Assembly: GCF_030247195.1 (NCBI RefSeq)
Contig: NC_080671.1
Coordinates: 82,706,370-82,770,369 of the forward strand
DNA: 64,000 nt
DNA from: Topomyia yanbarensis
Taxonomy: Eukaryota > Arthropoda > Insecta > Diptera > Culicidae
Reading direction: 5' to 3'
Below the pieces are notes generated by a model that had not been told where the DNA came from, searched no databases, and saw nothing but the letters and a program-made list of their open reading frames with translations. The translations under genes and the position numbers were made by a program. Positions 1-12,996 of the stretch are shown here, one piece after another (the stretch's first letter is position 1; each line of letters opens with the position of its first letter).

Positions 1-1030
1 GACTTGGATCCTGAAACCAAGAACACAAATCAATCCACCTGTGACTAATCTATCACGATAACGTGAGTAGAAATCCTAAGAAAATGAGCATGAATGTCGC
101 TACTCTGCCAGAGAAACCCAACGTTAATGAATAAAATGTCACGGTAACGTGATGAGAAGTTACGAAAATCGCGACAAATCGAAATCATGAGCATCGTATA
201 ACTGTTGGTTCTTGCTATCAAATAAACGGATTAATAGCATAATGAATAGAAACAAAGAAACTTAAACTAATAACTAATATGGTGAGTCCATCCAATACAT
301 TGTTTGAATGATATGAAATCGTCTTTTCAATCATAATAATTTCGCTCCTTTTAAGCGGGGTGTGGATCTTAAGGATTCATTTCAAGTTGTCGTACAACCC
401 ATGCTTACAGTCGGATTTTACCTTGCTTTTTACACTTGCTGGTCAAGGACTTGAATTCGTAATATCTGGCACTTTACTCCTCGCTAATGGTACCGGCTAT
501 TGATTTGGAGGATGGTGTTTTTGTAGTTTTAAATTTGCTTTTATTGCCTGAATAGCGGTCATAAATTCGGCATAAATGTGAATGAGGTGAAGGTGCTAAT
601 TTTGATTACTGGAGATAAATATATCATGGCGGCTGCTGTCCACGGTTTACGATAGTTATCCGTTCTCAGGCAGATACGAATCAGTCCTTGATAAATACGA
701 GGTACTATCTGCGGATTGGTAGTGTTTTGTAGGAATGCCACCATTGAAATACCTGGGAATAATTGTGGCTACACATGTATCTTTTGTAACTGATTTCACT
801 TTATTGAATTGCGACATGAATTTTTGAAAAACCATTCGCCAGTTCTGGTGACAGATCGCGTAGTCGTATCTCGATTTTGCCACTATCCATATACAAGAGG
901 ATATTGTTACTAAGACTGTCGCGTACAACGGCGTGTTATGGGTCGTTATGCTATAAGATTTTCTTTGCCAAATGACAAATCTATGGCAGGGATGCCACAT
1001 TGAAATCTGTGTTTCGACAAAAAAATCTTT
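1..1030. other. Non-coding AT-rich DNA, no gene seen
   Basis: Short open frames occur on both strands (for example 656-1000 on the - strand), but none has a recognisable domain, good codon use or splice context. Nothing further is supported. The right end, near 985-1010, runs into the tandem repeat that follows. Confidence 0.6.
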
Positions 1031-1045
1031 TTACCATCTGTGATG

Positions 1046-1222
1046 ACTAAAACAGGAAAAAATCTGTGAAAATCTGTGATAAATTTCCAAAAAATCTGTG
1101 AAAAATCACAATATTTTCAAAAATCTGTGAAAATCTGTGAATTTTTTATCAAAATGCCAAAAATCTGTCATCTGTAAAAAAGAATCTGTGATCAAAAATT
1201 GTGAAAAAATCTGTGACATTAC
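1046..1222 (+). repeat. Degenerate tandem repeat, unit about AAAATCTGTG
   Basis: The heptamer ATCTGTG recurs about eight times in 180 bases, separated by A-runs and by diverged units. It looks like a decayed short-period tandem array. No coding function is seen. Confidence 0.75.
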
Positions 1223-1229
1223 AGAAAAA

Positions 1230-4200
1230 GCGGCTAATACTTAGTGTCTGATATGATGGAACTGGATATAGGTTACTTCCGTTAGTCTTAGCTCTGAAAA
1301 TGTTTAGCAAAGGTTTCACCTAGCTAATATTAAAAGACCTAGCTAAAAGGTTTCACCTAGCGAAAAACCTAATAGAAATAGCTACGGTTCATGTTTTTTG
1401 TTTTTTTGCATTTGAGATTCACACATCTCGACTTCAAATGTTCACCACGACAAGAATTTAATTCGTTACGGTGCTGTTCTTTGTCGTTCGCGTCGTTGAC
1501 TCTGGTAGAAATAGATATCAGCCTTAGTACAGTGACAGTTGTCGTCGGTAATTGCAGAAAATAAACTTACAATACCGACTTCTCAGAAATGCTTTTATAA
1601 TGTATGCTTTTAAAATACCAACATGCGAAAAATCTTCAGCAGTTTTTTTCAAATAGGACAGTTAAACAATAGAGCACTTTTTTCTAATTTTCTGCTCGAG
1701 GTTGTTGGAGAGTTCAAACAGGGGTTACTATTTGTACAATATTTCAATACTTTGTCAAATCGGCTTCCCGATTAGGGTGTTCTTATCTTACTTAGTAGTC
1801 CATTTCTGACTCTTTGCACAAGATTTTCTTTAACCTGCTTTTAAAGATCAACGAGTACATGTTTCATTAGCACCTACTTTCCGACAAAAATTTTCAAGGT
1901 TTAATTTATTCTTCCAATAACAATAAAATATTTTCATATATTCAAGAGCGGCTTATTCTTAAGAGCAAAACAACTAGTTTTTTATACGTTTTTGAATTTG
2001 CAAAATATAACGGGAAAATCATATATTTTTGAAGTTTTACTATCATACCTATATAATTTTTACTTGTATGTATGAAATGGTTCTTCAAAACAAATTTTGC
2101 ACAATATTTTCAAGTCAGTCTTGGTAGCGAAGTATTTGTAAATTATTTATTTCAAAAGGTTTTAATTTCAAGGGGCATTCTCCTTTTTTGCAAATAATAT
2201 ACATTTCAATTTGATACAATTTAAAGAGAAAAACGTAAATTAGTGCGACCGTCTATTCCGGGTGCACTGCTTGCTGTTACATGCAATCGATCTACGAAGT
2301 GAATTGACTTTACTGCCTGCTTCTTTTTGGTTGTTCAGTCTGCTCTCTCCCTCGTTTTCTTTTCCGTCCATGTCGTTGTCACTAGAGCAGTTTTGGTTTT
2401 CACGGTTGGTTGTTTTTAAATGCTTCTTGTGTTTCTGAGTAACCTAGGGGAATCCGTTTTCTTTTTTGGCTGTTCATTCACTAGGTGTACTGGAAATCTG
2501 TTCAATGCTCTTTATTTTCTTCATGAGTATCAGGTCGTGCCCGTGAATGTTACTCTATCTAAGTATATAGCGGATTGAAAGTTCTTCCTTTGACACCCTA
2601 ACGACTTCATTATCTATATAAAAACTAACTGCCCAAATGCTCCAAAGTAGTAATAATATAATATGAAAAATCAGCAACATATTGTTTGTAGTATTTTCAG
2701 AACATAATCATTGCTAAAATGGGTTGTTTGGTCATGGTTCTAGTCATAGCCATGGTTCAGTTTGTCAAGACAACTCAAAAAGAAATATTACCACATCTAC
2801 ATACTAAGAGAAAAAATGTGTTTACTTAATGCTCATCGCGTAGAATAAACTTTTAAATCACAACTGACTAACCGGGCCAATAAAGCGAAACCAAAACCAA
2901 ACAAATTCGCCTGAAACTGGTGGTGGCCAAATTACTGAGAAATTGACAGGACTCGTTATTTATAGCCGAAAACATCGCAGGGCAGAGTGCGTGAAAATAT
3001 CATGTTTTGGGGCCAGCTAGCTTGTCATCATCTGTCTTCTACTGCGCTGCTTCTCCGGTTCACACTGCCCCTGTCACCACCTCCCGTGCAAGGAACATCC
3101 AAGGGAACTGTTGGGCAGTTTATTTTTTTTTTGGAAAATTTATAGCTTTTCAACTGGCAAATTGATTACGTATTTGCTTGCAATTGGACGGATGGTTCGG
3201 TACTAGGGGGGCTGGAAAGGTCAATTGCACTTGGTCCCTAAAGTGTTGCGTACGCAGTTTCCCTTGAACGAGGCGGAAAGAAATTGAGACCATGACGTAA
3301 GAAGAGTTGCCTGTCGATGCGTGCCCTCGTTTTCGCGTGTCGCTTGAAGACGTACTCCCGGTCGATTGCGAAATCGAGTATCGTTTCCTGTGAGCTGGGT
3401 AGCATTTTGCAACCGAAAAGCGTTTAGGATATCACAAAGGAAATCACTGTCGCTCGTTAAAGTTACCGAAAACCGTTTCCGCTTCAGAAAAGCGTTCGAC
3501 TATATATTTTTAGATTACTTCGAATTGATTTCATTATATTCTTTTCACGCTTGAGTCTGGTTGCAAATTGAATTCGACAAGTGAAAGAAAAACGGTCGGG
3601 CGTCGCTCATATGGAAACGAACAAAACCAATATTATTACACGGCAAATTTGTTAGACCATGCGTCAGCAACGAAAATAAGACATTATAACATGGTTGGAA
3701 GGTAAACAGAAGTAAAAAGAAAAAAAACGCACATAAATACTACACTCGCTCGCTGTTCAAATGGACTGCCGCGTCATCGTGCACCGAAGCCGTAGTTGCT
3801 CGTCTGGGTGGAAGCTGTCGACAGAGGCAGGGTAATTGCTCAAGGTCGTTTCATCTACTTCGTTGGTTGCCTGGTGGTTCGAGGAACTTTTTCGCGCATT
3901 GAAATCTTTTGCTATGTGCGGATTGTGCCGGTAAATCTTTGCCGATTTTCTTTAGCATTGAAACGTGTACAGGGCGACTTCAACGCTCGTGAAAGTGGGA
4001 ACCATTCCATTGAAAGTTAGAACGAGAATCTCAGCTGGTGAACCTTTTGAAATGTTTCAGCTTACTTTGGAGCAAACATCAGCCAAAGATTGCTTCAACA
4101 TGACAAATTGTGCAAAATAAAGCACTGTAAGCACTTCATTTCCTATCGTACCCGATCGACGATGTTCGTGATGTCACCGAGAGTGTTTTGTTTTTGTGCG

Positions 4201-5830
4201 ATGTTATGTTTGGATGTCAGACATCTGTTGAAGCCATTCATTCGTAGCAGTTTGGAGTGCGGCAAAAAAAGCGTATCGTACTGCCGCTTGTTGAAGAATA
4301 GCAAATCCTGCACCAGAGCTATAACAGGTTTAAGATTTTTCGAGTATGCGAATCTCTAAACAAATATTTTGTCGACTCGTTCAAGTTCCAATCAATGTCA
4401 TCCAGCAGGCAGCTAAGTGGAAGGCGAACTGACCCACCAGCAGCTCTGCTGCCCTCGGACGGCCGGCGTCGCTGCGATGCAATGTTTTGGTTTATTCCAT
4501 GAAATATTACCCCTCCGACCGGTAATAAGGGTAAACCAATATCGTAAATTGAAGTTGTAAGCGGGTTTAATGCCAACCGGTAGGTGCCATTACGGCTCTG
4601 TAAATATTACAACTCGAAACTCTTACGTTTAGTTTTATATCTAGTAGTATTACCCATCGACTACTCACAGTTAGATCCGGCAAAGAACAAATGGCTTGGC
4701 TTACGCATTGAGTTAGATATCAATGTGCACCCACGATGATGCCGTATGATGATTCTTCGGTCGGAAAGTGTGTGGTAAGCGTCAAACTGTAGTTTTTTTT
4801 TTTCAAGATGCGTGTCGGTCGACTAAGTCAAGGTTAATGCGGCTGCAGTGGTGAATCAGCAGCTGTTCCGAACTGGCGCCTTCTTGTAAATATACAAAAC
4901 CACGTTTTGCCTTAAGAGCTGTTTGTTTTGTGGATACAGTCTAGACTGGTATTGTACGGTTAGATAGATTGACTAACCACGCCTCATCTTAGCGTTCGAC
5001 TGGAAGGCGAGAATTCATGCTGAAACGATTCTACCAAACCACCCACGCATCGGTACTGCACAAGTCAGACTGTTGTGACTCGTGCTCGAAGGTTCATCGG
5101 TTGGTGCTAAACACGAATGGATGTTGCTGCAGTCGAGATTAATTCACACCTACTGCAGAATGGGATGGTTCGTGTTTGGATTATTGTAATTATCGAATCA
5201 AAATTGGCGGTTTGTTTGGCTTCCGTGGGAGTAGTGTTCATTCGGAGTGTGTAAATCCGTATCGGCGTATGAAATCGGACGGTATTTAGTGTAGATTATA
5301 GCCAGAGCTGCATATAGTTTAACTGGCCTTATCATAAACACGATTTATCATCTACTTCGATGCGATCTGCTTGGTTTATTGGTCCTTTAATTAATATGCA
5401 GTAGTTTGATTTTCAATCGTGTCATCATCTGTCATTCGCAGTTTCGTTTTTTTACCGAATAATGTATTCTCATTTGTTCCATAGAGTGAACGGATTAGAG
5501 AACAGAATGGTTTCGAAATATCGGATTAGAGAACAGAAGGGGTTCGAAATTTCGAAAATCGAAAAATAATAATGGTTTCAGATTGGAAAATACTGCTTAT
5601 TTAGGTTAAAACAGTTCACTATGCTGTGAAGAAATACGATTGAGGGTAGGGGTAGGTTTATGCGCATCGTTGATTCCAACGATAATTGAAAGTTCAGAAG
5701 TAAAAAGAAGATGGGTGGGTAATGTCAGAGACATAACCGGAGTGAAGTAGAATACACTTGAGATTATTTATATAAATAAGTAGGTTATTAACGGGATTTT
5801 TCGGAAAAGGGAAAGACTTCTGATTGATTC
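1230..5830. other. Long non-coding stretch, no gene recognised
   Basis: I read both strands and found no conserved protein. The part at 3700-4100 is less AT-rich and could be promoter or 5' UTR DNA of an unidentified transcript, but no open frame or splice pair supports this. The open frame at 4319-4576 (- strand) and those near 3.2-3.5 kb look like chance frames. Around 1310-1370 a short motif, TTTCACCTAGC, is repeated. Confidence 0.5.
5711..5746 (+). repeat. Dispersed repeat motif, copy 1
   Basis: The block begins GGGTGGGTAATGTC and runs on through CATAACCGGAGTG. It recurs at 6662-6705 and, more diverged, at 9672-9712. The copies at 6.66 and 9.67 kb share further downstream sequence including TTAATTCAAAT. 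It is probably part of a dispersed mosquito repeat of unknown class. Confidence 0.65.
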
Positions 5831-5842
5831 TTCATTAAAATA

Positions 5843-6176
5843 TTTTTTTATTTATTTATTAACAGATTAAGGCCGAAGTGGCCTGTGCCGTATACAAAAG
5901 ATTCCTCCATTCCACTCGGTCCATGGCCGCGCGTCGCCAGCCACGCAGTCTGCGAAGGGTCCGCAAATCGTCTTCCACCTGGTCGATCCATCGTGCTCGC
6001 TGCGCGCCACGTCTTCTTGTACCGGTCGGATTGCAATTGAGAACCGTTTTCACTGGGCTATTGTCCGACATTCTGGCTACGTGCCCGGCCCACCGTAGTC
6101 GTCCGATTTTCGCGGTATGACAGATGGGCGGCTCCCCCAACAGCTGATGCAACTCATGGTTCATTCGCCGTCTCCA
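5843..6176 (-). mobile_element. 5'-truncated non-LTR retrotransposon, 3' end of RT ORF
   Basis: The - strand frame ending at 5859 encodes about 100 residues of the extreme C-terminus of a LINE polyprotein. They include the signature RLRWAGHVARM and an arginine-rich GTRRRGAQRARW segment. The frame is open upstream of its first Met (W-R-R-R-M). After the stop, the - strand ends in a TAAATAAATAAA-type tail. The insert is bounded by a perfect 11-bp direct repeat TCATTAAAATA at 5832-5842 and 6177-6187, which I read as the target-site duplication. This is a classic 5'-truncated retrotransposition product. The clade is uncertain. The fragment at the window's right end belongs to the same general type and covers the preceding part of the protein. 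Confidence 0.88.
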
Positions 6177-6661
6177 TCATTAAAATAATAGTGTTCCTGA
6201 AAAGGACCGTTTATGTTCGCTTTGGCAAATGATGCGCAGGATTCGATTCTCGTTGGATGCTGCTGACTCCTGCTCTCTATTTGCGGATTAAGCTGTTGTC
6301 CATGGGTGCGATACTGACATGATTGGTGTAGCTGTAGCGTTATAAACCGTTCATGGTTTCTTTCTGCATCGTATAATGAAAATATTTAATTGCTGGATCA
6401 ATTAAAGAAAGTTGGTGTTTGATCATGGGTTTCTTACAACAATATTGTATTGCGTCTACCACCTGCGTTTCGAAAGTCTATCTCCAGGGCAAAAAACACT
6501 AACAATATTATCTTTGTCAAGTTTGTTTGAACATTTGAACGGAAGACGCAACACACTGATCTACCTCAAACGGTCCTCGCACACATCACTCATTGCTCAG
6601 TCTGCTAGTGATGTGTAGAGTAGTGAAATTTGAAATTATTTTTCGAGTTAGTTAAAAAAAT

Positions 6662-6800
6662 ATGGGTGGGTAATGTCTGCAACATAACCAGAGTGTCGTG
6701 ACTACATTTCGGGGCGTTAATTCAAATCTAATGCTATTGAACGTAATCATGTTTGAATGGGAAATTTTCAAATGATTCGTTATGATAATTATGGTCAAGA
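6662..6800 (+). repeat. Dispersed repeat, copy 2
   Basis: Second copy of the GGGTGGGTAATGTC block. It continues with a GTCGTGAC...TTAATTCAAATCTAATG stretch that is also present, diverged, after the third copy at 9672. Confidence 0.65.
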
Positions 6801-7755
6801 AATTAACAATTAATATTTCCATCGTCAACTATTTTTCTTCTTTTCCAATCTGCAACATTCTTTGAAAATATTGTTGAAATTTTATTGATGAAAAGCTGAA
6901 AATGCGTCTGACAACACTGCCCACTAAATGGATTGAGGTGGAAAGACGCGTATTCGTTTAGGTTATGCTAGTATTAGTAACAGAAAGGAATGAAAAGGAA
7001 CGAAAACGAGCGAGCAAGAGTAGTGCGGATTCGCGCTACTATACTAAATATTGATCGGTAGGTTTTCTCATCATTCGTTGTACACCAGAATAGCAGAAAT
7101 TTTCGCGCCATAGTACCAAACAGATCATCCGCAAAAGTACTTAAACCCCTGGTGACGCTGAGGAGCCAAATTCTACGGAACAGGAATTGTCACCCTATGA
7201 GAAATTCGCCGCTGTCGGAAATGAACGGAATTTTTCTCCCACGATAAAACAAACCAATGGTCCTTTTCAGGCCCAAATTAATTATATTGCAAGAATTTTT
7301 AATTGAAACTTCATAACACTTCGGCTCGTCTTTTGAAATTAAAAATGTCTTACTCCACTATTTGGGGCTGGGTGTCATTCTAAATTTTGAAAATCTTCTA
7401 TGTAACAAAAGGTGTAAGGTAAGGTTTGTACGATTATAACTTCGCAATTAGTTGATGGACTTCAATAATTTATACAGCAATCCATTCAGAAACACCTGGC
7501 TTGAATATAGTTGCTAATAAGTTTGATGTACTATATAAGTATTCTATTGAAAATCGGTTGAATGAAATTTCACGAAAAAAGGGGAAATGTGCATACACGA
7601 GGCGGCTATTCCGAGCAGAGCCGTCAATACAGAGCATTTAAGAGGTCAATCAAACAAGGAAAAGTTATAAATATATGTGCTGAAGTTCCTTTTTGCCTTA
7701 TCATTCGATACTTGATGGTCGACGAGTAGTGTACGGACGATTCTCATGGTTTGGG

Positions 7756-7806
7756 AAATAATCTTAACAATTGTGTAGCAGATTCCGTAGAGGATACGAT
7801 TACCGT
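7756..7806 (+). repeat. Direct repeat, left copy
   Basis: About 50 bases containing GGGAAATAATC and AGATTCCGTAGAGGATACGA. The block recurs at 8452-8502 with only a few substitutions. The spacing is about 700 bases. No element boundaries were found. Confidence 0.75.
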
Positions 7807-8451
7807 AAATTTTGATAGAAATGATTTTGTAAAAGCATTAATTAGCCGTGCTTTGATTGGTGTTTTACTTGTTAGCGCCGCCTTTTTGACGATGAACCAC
7901 ATCTGAGATAGGTAAAACGAATTGTGTGTATGAAAATGTTTTCAGTTTGCATTTGATCATCGTTGAAATCAGTTCGTTTGTCGCCGGCTACCTGCTTCGT
8001 TAGTTCCTGGAAGGAATACTACCCGTTAGCAGCAGCAAACACAGGCGCTCTCAAAATTGCCTCCATCTCTAGACGTGTACAGAAGTCGCATTATTATTGG
8101 CAAGGAAACGTCGAAATAACATTCACAACACACGGTCCTTATTAGGACCACAAAATCGTTCTCAGAAGAATTACAAATGAAATTTCCATTTCGTGCTTTG
8201 GAAAATAACTTCCCTCTTATCGGGTTAGTTATTTTCAATAATAATATCCGAAAAATGTGCGATAAAACAACTAAACTGACCAATTGGACGGAAGCAAGAA
8301 AAAACCTACAAAAATTTGAATTAGAAAAGTGACATTAACGGAAAAATGCTTCGATCGTTTCTAAGTGTTTGGCAGCTGAAGTTGCCGTTGTATTCCAACG
8401 TCAAGTATTTGCGCGGTGCTGTACAGGACAAACAGATTTTTGCGCGATTTG

Positions 8452-8502
8452 TTGGGAAATAATCAAAACAATTGTGTAGTAGATTCCGTAGAGGATACGA
8501 TT
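8452..8502 (+). repeat. Direct repeat, right copy
   Basis: Partner of the block at 7756-7806. It matches across roughly 50 bases, including AGATTCCGTAGAGGATACGA. Confidence 0.75.
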
Positions 8503-9614
8503 TGTTACCTTTTGTGTGTAGTCCTAAATAAGATGGCATTACAGGATGTATCCACGAATAATATGGCTGGCTCACAAAAATGGTCGCATCGTGGTCCTTT
8601 CTTGTACACAACCTTTTATTTTTTTCTTTATTCATGCAAGTTATACATACGTACAAGTTTTATACAAGATTCCTGATTACTTTTCTGACTGATTGGTTTC
8701 AACATTGTGTATTTTGGTTAAGTACAATGAAAGTTAAAAACTTTCAAAATGCGATCTTCGGTTTTTTTTCCCGAAATCTTGAAATGGGGCTTCTATTTTG
8801 AAACGTTAGTCGTAGTCACATTAATAGTTGGCGAAAGAAAAGATTTTCGAATTTATTTCTTTCTAATGGAATGATAGCGCTGATAAGGGCTAATTTGTTT
8901 GCCGAAGAAAATATTTTCCTGGGGGGGGGGGGAAGATTTTTGTTCCAATTGTTCCTGCTTTCTGACACGGAGCTGCACAAATTAATCCACGGAAATGAAT
9001 CCTAATAATCACCTTCTCTCCCGGTGTTGACATCTGACAAGTGGACTTGCTGAAACCGACTGAAATGACAATTCTTTCTGACCAGATTTGCGGCTTGGTT
9101 CATGAAATTAGCGGGAACCAATCAGGAACGAGCTTCAGTCAGATGATTTGAAATCGGTTTTTTCCGTTCCGTTCCGTTTCCGTTCGCGCCAAGCAACCAA
9201 ATACGAATGTTGATAGAAACAAGTATGTAGCGGACCTATATTTAAAACTTTTCATCATTTAATTGTTCGGTTGGTGCACCATATTGACGGCTATGGCCGA
9301 GATGAGCTGAAAATTTTCACCATTTTCGGTAGTTTTTGAAAGATTTTTTAAAACAAGGTATTTTCGGTATTAATGCATGTTATACATACTCCAAATTTTA
9401 ATACTACATTGCGGAACATATTTTCGATAAAATTGCCTCAAACCTCAAATCATTCTATTAAGTATGATGGAAGTTATTAACGTTCAAAATCTGACGCGAC
9501 TGCCACAGCCGATATTTTGAAACGGGCCCCCATATTGAAACGTTAGAAGTATTCTACTTCAAAAAAGTCAAATAGTCTTAATTGATGTTGAAACAATCCC
9601 TACATAGATCAACA

Positions 9615-9662
9615 GATTCAACAGTTATTCAACAGTTAAGAGATATTCAACAGTTAACTTTA
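9615..9662 (+). repeat. Short tandem repeat ATTCAACAGTTA
   Basis: Three to four imperfect units of a 12-13 base motif lie between 9605 and 9662, immediately upstream of the third copy of the dispersed GGGTG...ATGTC block. Confidence 0.6.
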
Positions 9663-9671
9663 AACTAAAAA

Positions 9672-9760
9672 ATGGGTGCCTCATGTCTGTGACATATCCG
9701 GAGTGTCGTCACCCCACTTCAGCATGTTAATTCAAATATAATGTTATATTTGAATGAGAA
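9672..9760 (+). repeat. Dispersed repeat, copy 3 (diverged)
   Basis: Third copy of the block at 5711 and 6662. The core reads GGGTGCCTCATGTC, followed by CATATCCGGAGTGTCGTCAC and a TTAATTCAAAT stretch shared with copy 2. Confidence 0.55.
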
Positions 9761-12700
9761 GATTCCGAAGTATTATTAATGATGGTTATGGTGGTTCCGA
9801 CCAAAACCTTTGATGGTGGCGTTGGTGATTTGTTTGATTCGAATATCGTTAGATGCTACTGGCTTCTGCCCGTGTATTTTCAGGCTTGCCTGTTGTTCTT
9901 GATTGCAATTCTGACATAATTAGCGAAGATCATCAAACGGTTATAAAATTTTACTATGTACAATTAGGGTGGGATAAAAAATACATTTCTGCTCCGAGCA
10001 ACTTTTTGGGTACTATTTGGGTCCTAGAACAGCTAATAAATGAAACTATATTTTTGCGCTTACTGTTTAAAGTTTACATGGGATTTCGTATGGGAAAAGT
10101 GACTTTCACAAAATAATTTCTCCAGGAATCGCCCATGTCTTCCTAAAAATCAGCCGTTAAGTGGTTTTTATATGAAATGTAACAAACAAACAAAGTATCG
10201 AAGACCACGAAACGATCTGATACTTGTAGAAAAAGTTATTAAGCAGAAACCGATTGATGCTCTGACGACTGATAAAATAATCTTTTATTCTAGCACCACT
10301 GTATTTGGCTGTTCAATTATATATAAATTTATTTTGACTTTCTCTTATCGTGTCTAATTCAATGATCTGAACTGTTTGGTCGCTTCCCAAGAGTTTTGAG
10401 AGATAAATTGAGGCTTCTTTTGTGCAAAATTAGAGAAACTTAAAAATTCTGTGTATAACTTGACCATCGGTAGCAGTGATGCTAAGAAAATTGAATTTTC
10501 ATCGTTCATCTGAGCAACACTCGTTGCTCAATAACTTTTTTGCTCAATAACTTTTTACACAGTCGTCAAATCGTTTTACGGTTTTCGAGACTTTGTTTCC
10601 TCGATAAATTTCCCATAATTTTTTTTATTTTAGTTGCTAGTGAAGAATCAGAGAAAATACGAAAATTTATACATTCATTGATGAAATGAACAAATTTCAT
10701 ATTTTCCTGCTTTGAAATGTTTGCTATCTTAAAATCTCCCAAAACAAAATTCGGTATATTTTTTCCGGAAATAAATTACGCGTAATGAAAAATAGCTTTT
10801 CTTTTATAATTCGGGCCTGATACAATTATAAAATCACAATTTGGTCCTTTGGAAAATTGCATCACCTCCAGCTCTAGATTGAGGGTGCTTGGTTTTGACG
10901 ATGGGTTTGAAAAGCAACCTTCGACTGTTTTCACAATTTAATCAATTCAAGAATCGCGGCTCGATGCACGAAATTAGCAGAAACCAATAGCGAATGAGCT
11001 TCGGTCAGTCGTTTTAAAATTAGTTTTGTTGTGGCGTATGTTACTTTTCCATCATCAAAAATAAAAATAGTAGTTGAACGTTGAAAATTTCAAATTTTTC
11101 ATTATTTTGACTGCGATTTTCAAATGTTTTATTCTTCAGCGCTGAGATAAGAGATTTTTTAATTGGTTTGCAAAATTATATTTTTTTCAATTGGCACGAG
11201 AATCGTCGTTTTGTAGCTAACCCATCAAAATCTTGAATTAAGTCTCGGATGAGTCGCATATCAGTAGAGAAAGACCTGGCCTTTACAAGTTCACATAACC
11301 CAAAGTATCAAACGTGAAATGAAACATGAGCAGCTGAAAATCTTTTATAACATGAAAATTTCACCCGCTATTTTTCATCTTATCAACACTGCGTACACAC
11401 AACTATATAAAATATTTGCATCAAGCACCTAATATAACCCAGTAAGCCCAACCGAAAATCTGGCTGGTTTTAGTTAGTATTTCAGTTCCAACGACACAAC
11501 CGATTATAATTAGAATCGATGTGGTTACTGGACTTGGAGCCGGATACTAAACTAGAGCCAGGCAGAATTCCGGCTCATTCCCCGGCGGGTCTTACTGGAA
11601 ATAATCTTCTTAAAACATATACCCAGGGAAGCCATTATGTCAGATTACAGCTTCCAGACCAAAAGACAAACTTCTCACTCTACCAGATTTATAAATTATA
11701 GAAGTTGTTACATACCAATTATAATGTAATTAACGATAGATAGTAAATTTATGTCAAATTTCGATAGTTTGGAGGCCGCTGTGCAGTAACAGATTTTGCA
11801 ACATTTTTAGTTGAATTGCCAGATTTTCCTTGAAAAAAAAAAGGCAACCCTGTATAATATTGCACATTGTGCACACGCTTTACAACGCTCTGAGGCGACT
11901 TCAAGAATATAACTTCGACGCCTGAAAGCAGCGCAAGTCTAGGAGCAGAGCACTTAAGAAATGTACATCAAATTTGCATCAAATTTAAAAAAAATGCATT
12001 TAATATCTATTCTGGCATCAACTCCCTCACACAACAAGTCTGTTCAATAAACGTCTTACGCCGATCCACTTCGTTCGATGTTTTGTTCGATATAGAGCAA
12101 GCTTTTGCAGGGCGTCAATGTCTTACACGCAAGGCAAAATACATTCTAAATTTCTATTTTGATGGTAAGAAAATACATTTAATTTTGTTGATTTTTAAGA
12201 ATGCATCACAAGTGATCTGTCCCTAGGTCTAAGTCTAGAAAATACAAAAATTTTCAATATAAAAGTCAATAATAGTCCTTTTCCTAATTTTAAGTAATTT
12301 AAATTTACTATTTCTTAAATAAAGTTTAAGTTATATATTGTAAACATTACAAAACATCGCTCTAATGTTTGATTTCTTTTTCTATTGCAGGTAATTATTT
12401 TTGACACTACTCCAAACAATAGACTACCAAAACGATAAGTATTAATTTCAATATGCCAACATAGTATCAAATTGACTTTTATTGTACTAAAGCTTAGGAA
12501 ATAGCCAGTGCTATATTTGCAAATGTGAAAGGGTGGGTGGGAATGGGCGAACGATTCCTTGAAACCTCTCAAATCGCCGGGAATGGAAGAAATATTGTCA
12601 ATAATGCTACCAAAAAAACAATCTATACACAGCAAAAAATATGAAAAATAACTTAGGCTTGTTTACTAATTTCGCAGAAAAATTTGCACTGTGTTTAAAT

Positions 12701-12897
12701 TTCACTTATGCTAAATATCATGCACGTAAAATGAACCCTGAAAATCATGCAAATCGTTCCTATGAAAGCGATTGCGTAATTTTACATTAAATTTTTTATC
12801 AGTGTACGATTTGGCTTTCGAAATTTTTCGCAGTAATTTTGTGCCATGCTAATTTGATCGACATAATATTCGAAGAGGGAGTTCTAAGAGTTTTAAG

Positions 12898-12945
12898 AAA
12901 TGTGTCATCACACTGTTAGGTGGATTAAAAGCGTTAAGTTGGAGA
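12898..12945 (-). repeat. Dispersed repeat with CACCTAACAGTG core, inverted copy
   Basis: The - strand reads TTTTAATCCACCTAACAGTG followed by a GATGACACATTTCTT-like run. The same block occurs on the + strand near 14548-14625 and 21395-21480. Confidence 0.6.
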
Positions 12946-12996
12946 AGAACCACTGCGACCAACGTATAGATCTATTATGGTAGGCCCTTTCCTTAA

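Larger units (their letters stand above)
6188..12990. other. Non-coding repeat-rich stretch
   Basis: No gene recognised. Contents that can be named: dispersed repeat copies at 6662 and 9672; a diverged pair of segments at about 6230-6350 and 9820-9950 (both contain a GATTCGA...CGTT(G/A)GATGCT stretch); a direct repeat at about 7750/8452; a G-run at 8921-8933; tandem ATTCAACAGTTA units at 9615-9662; and an inverted copy of another dispersed repeat at 12898-12945. Small frames (8321-8656, 9853-10116, 12315-12635) have no supporting features. Confidence 0.5.

Noticed and set aside
1046..1222. CRISPR-like array
   Set aside because: Units are short, irregular and without unique spacers of constant size; the DNA is an animal-type tandem repeat.
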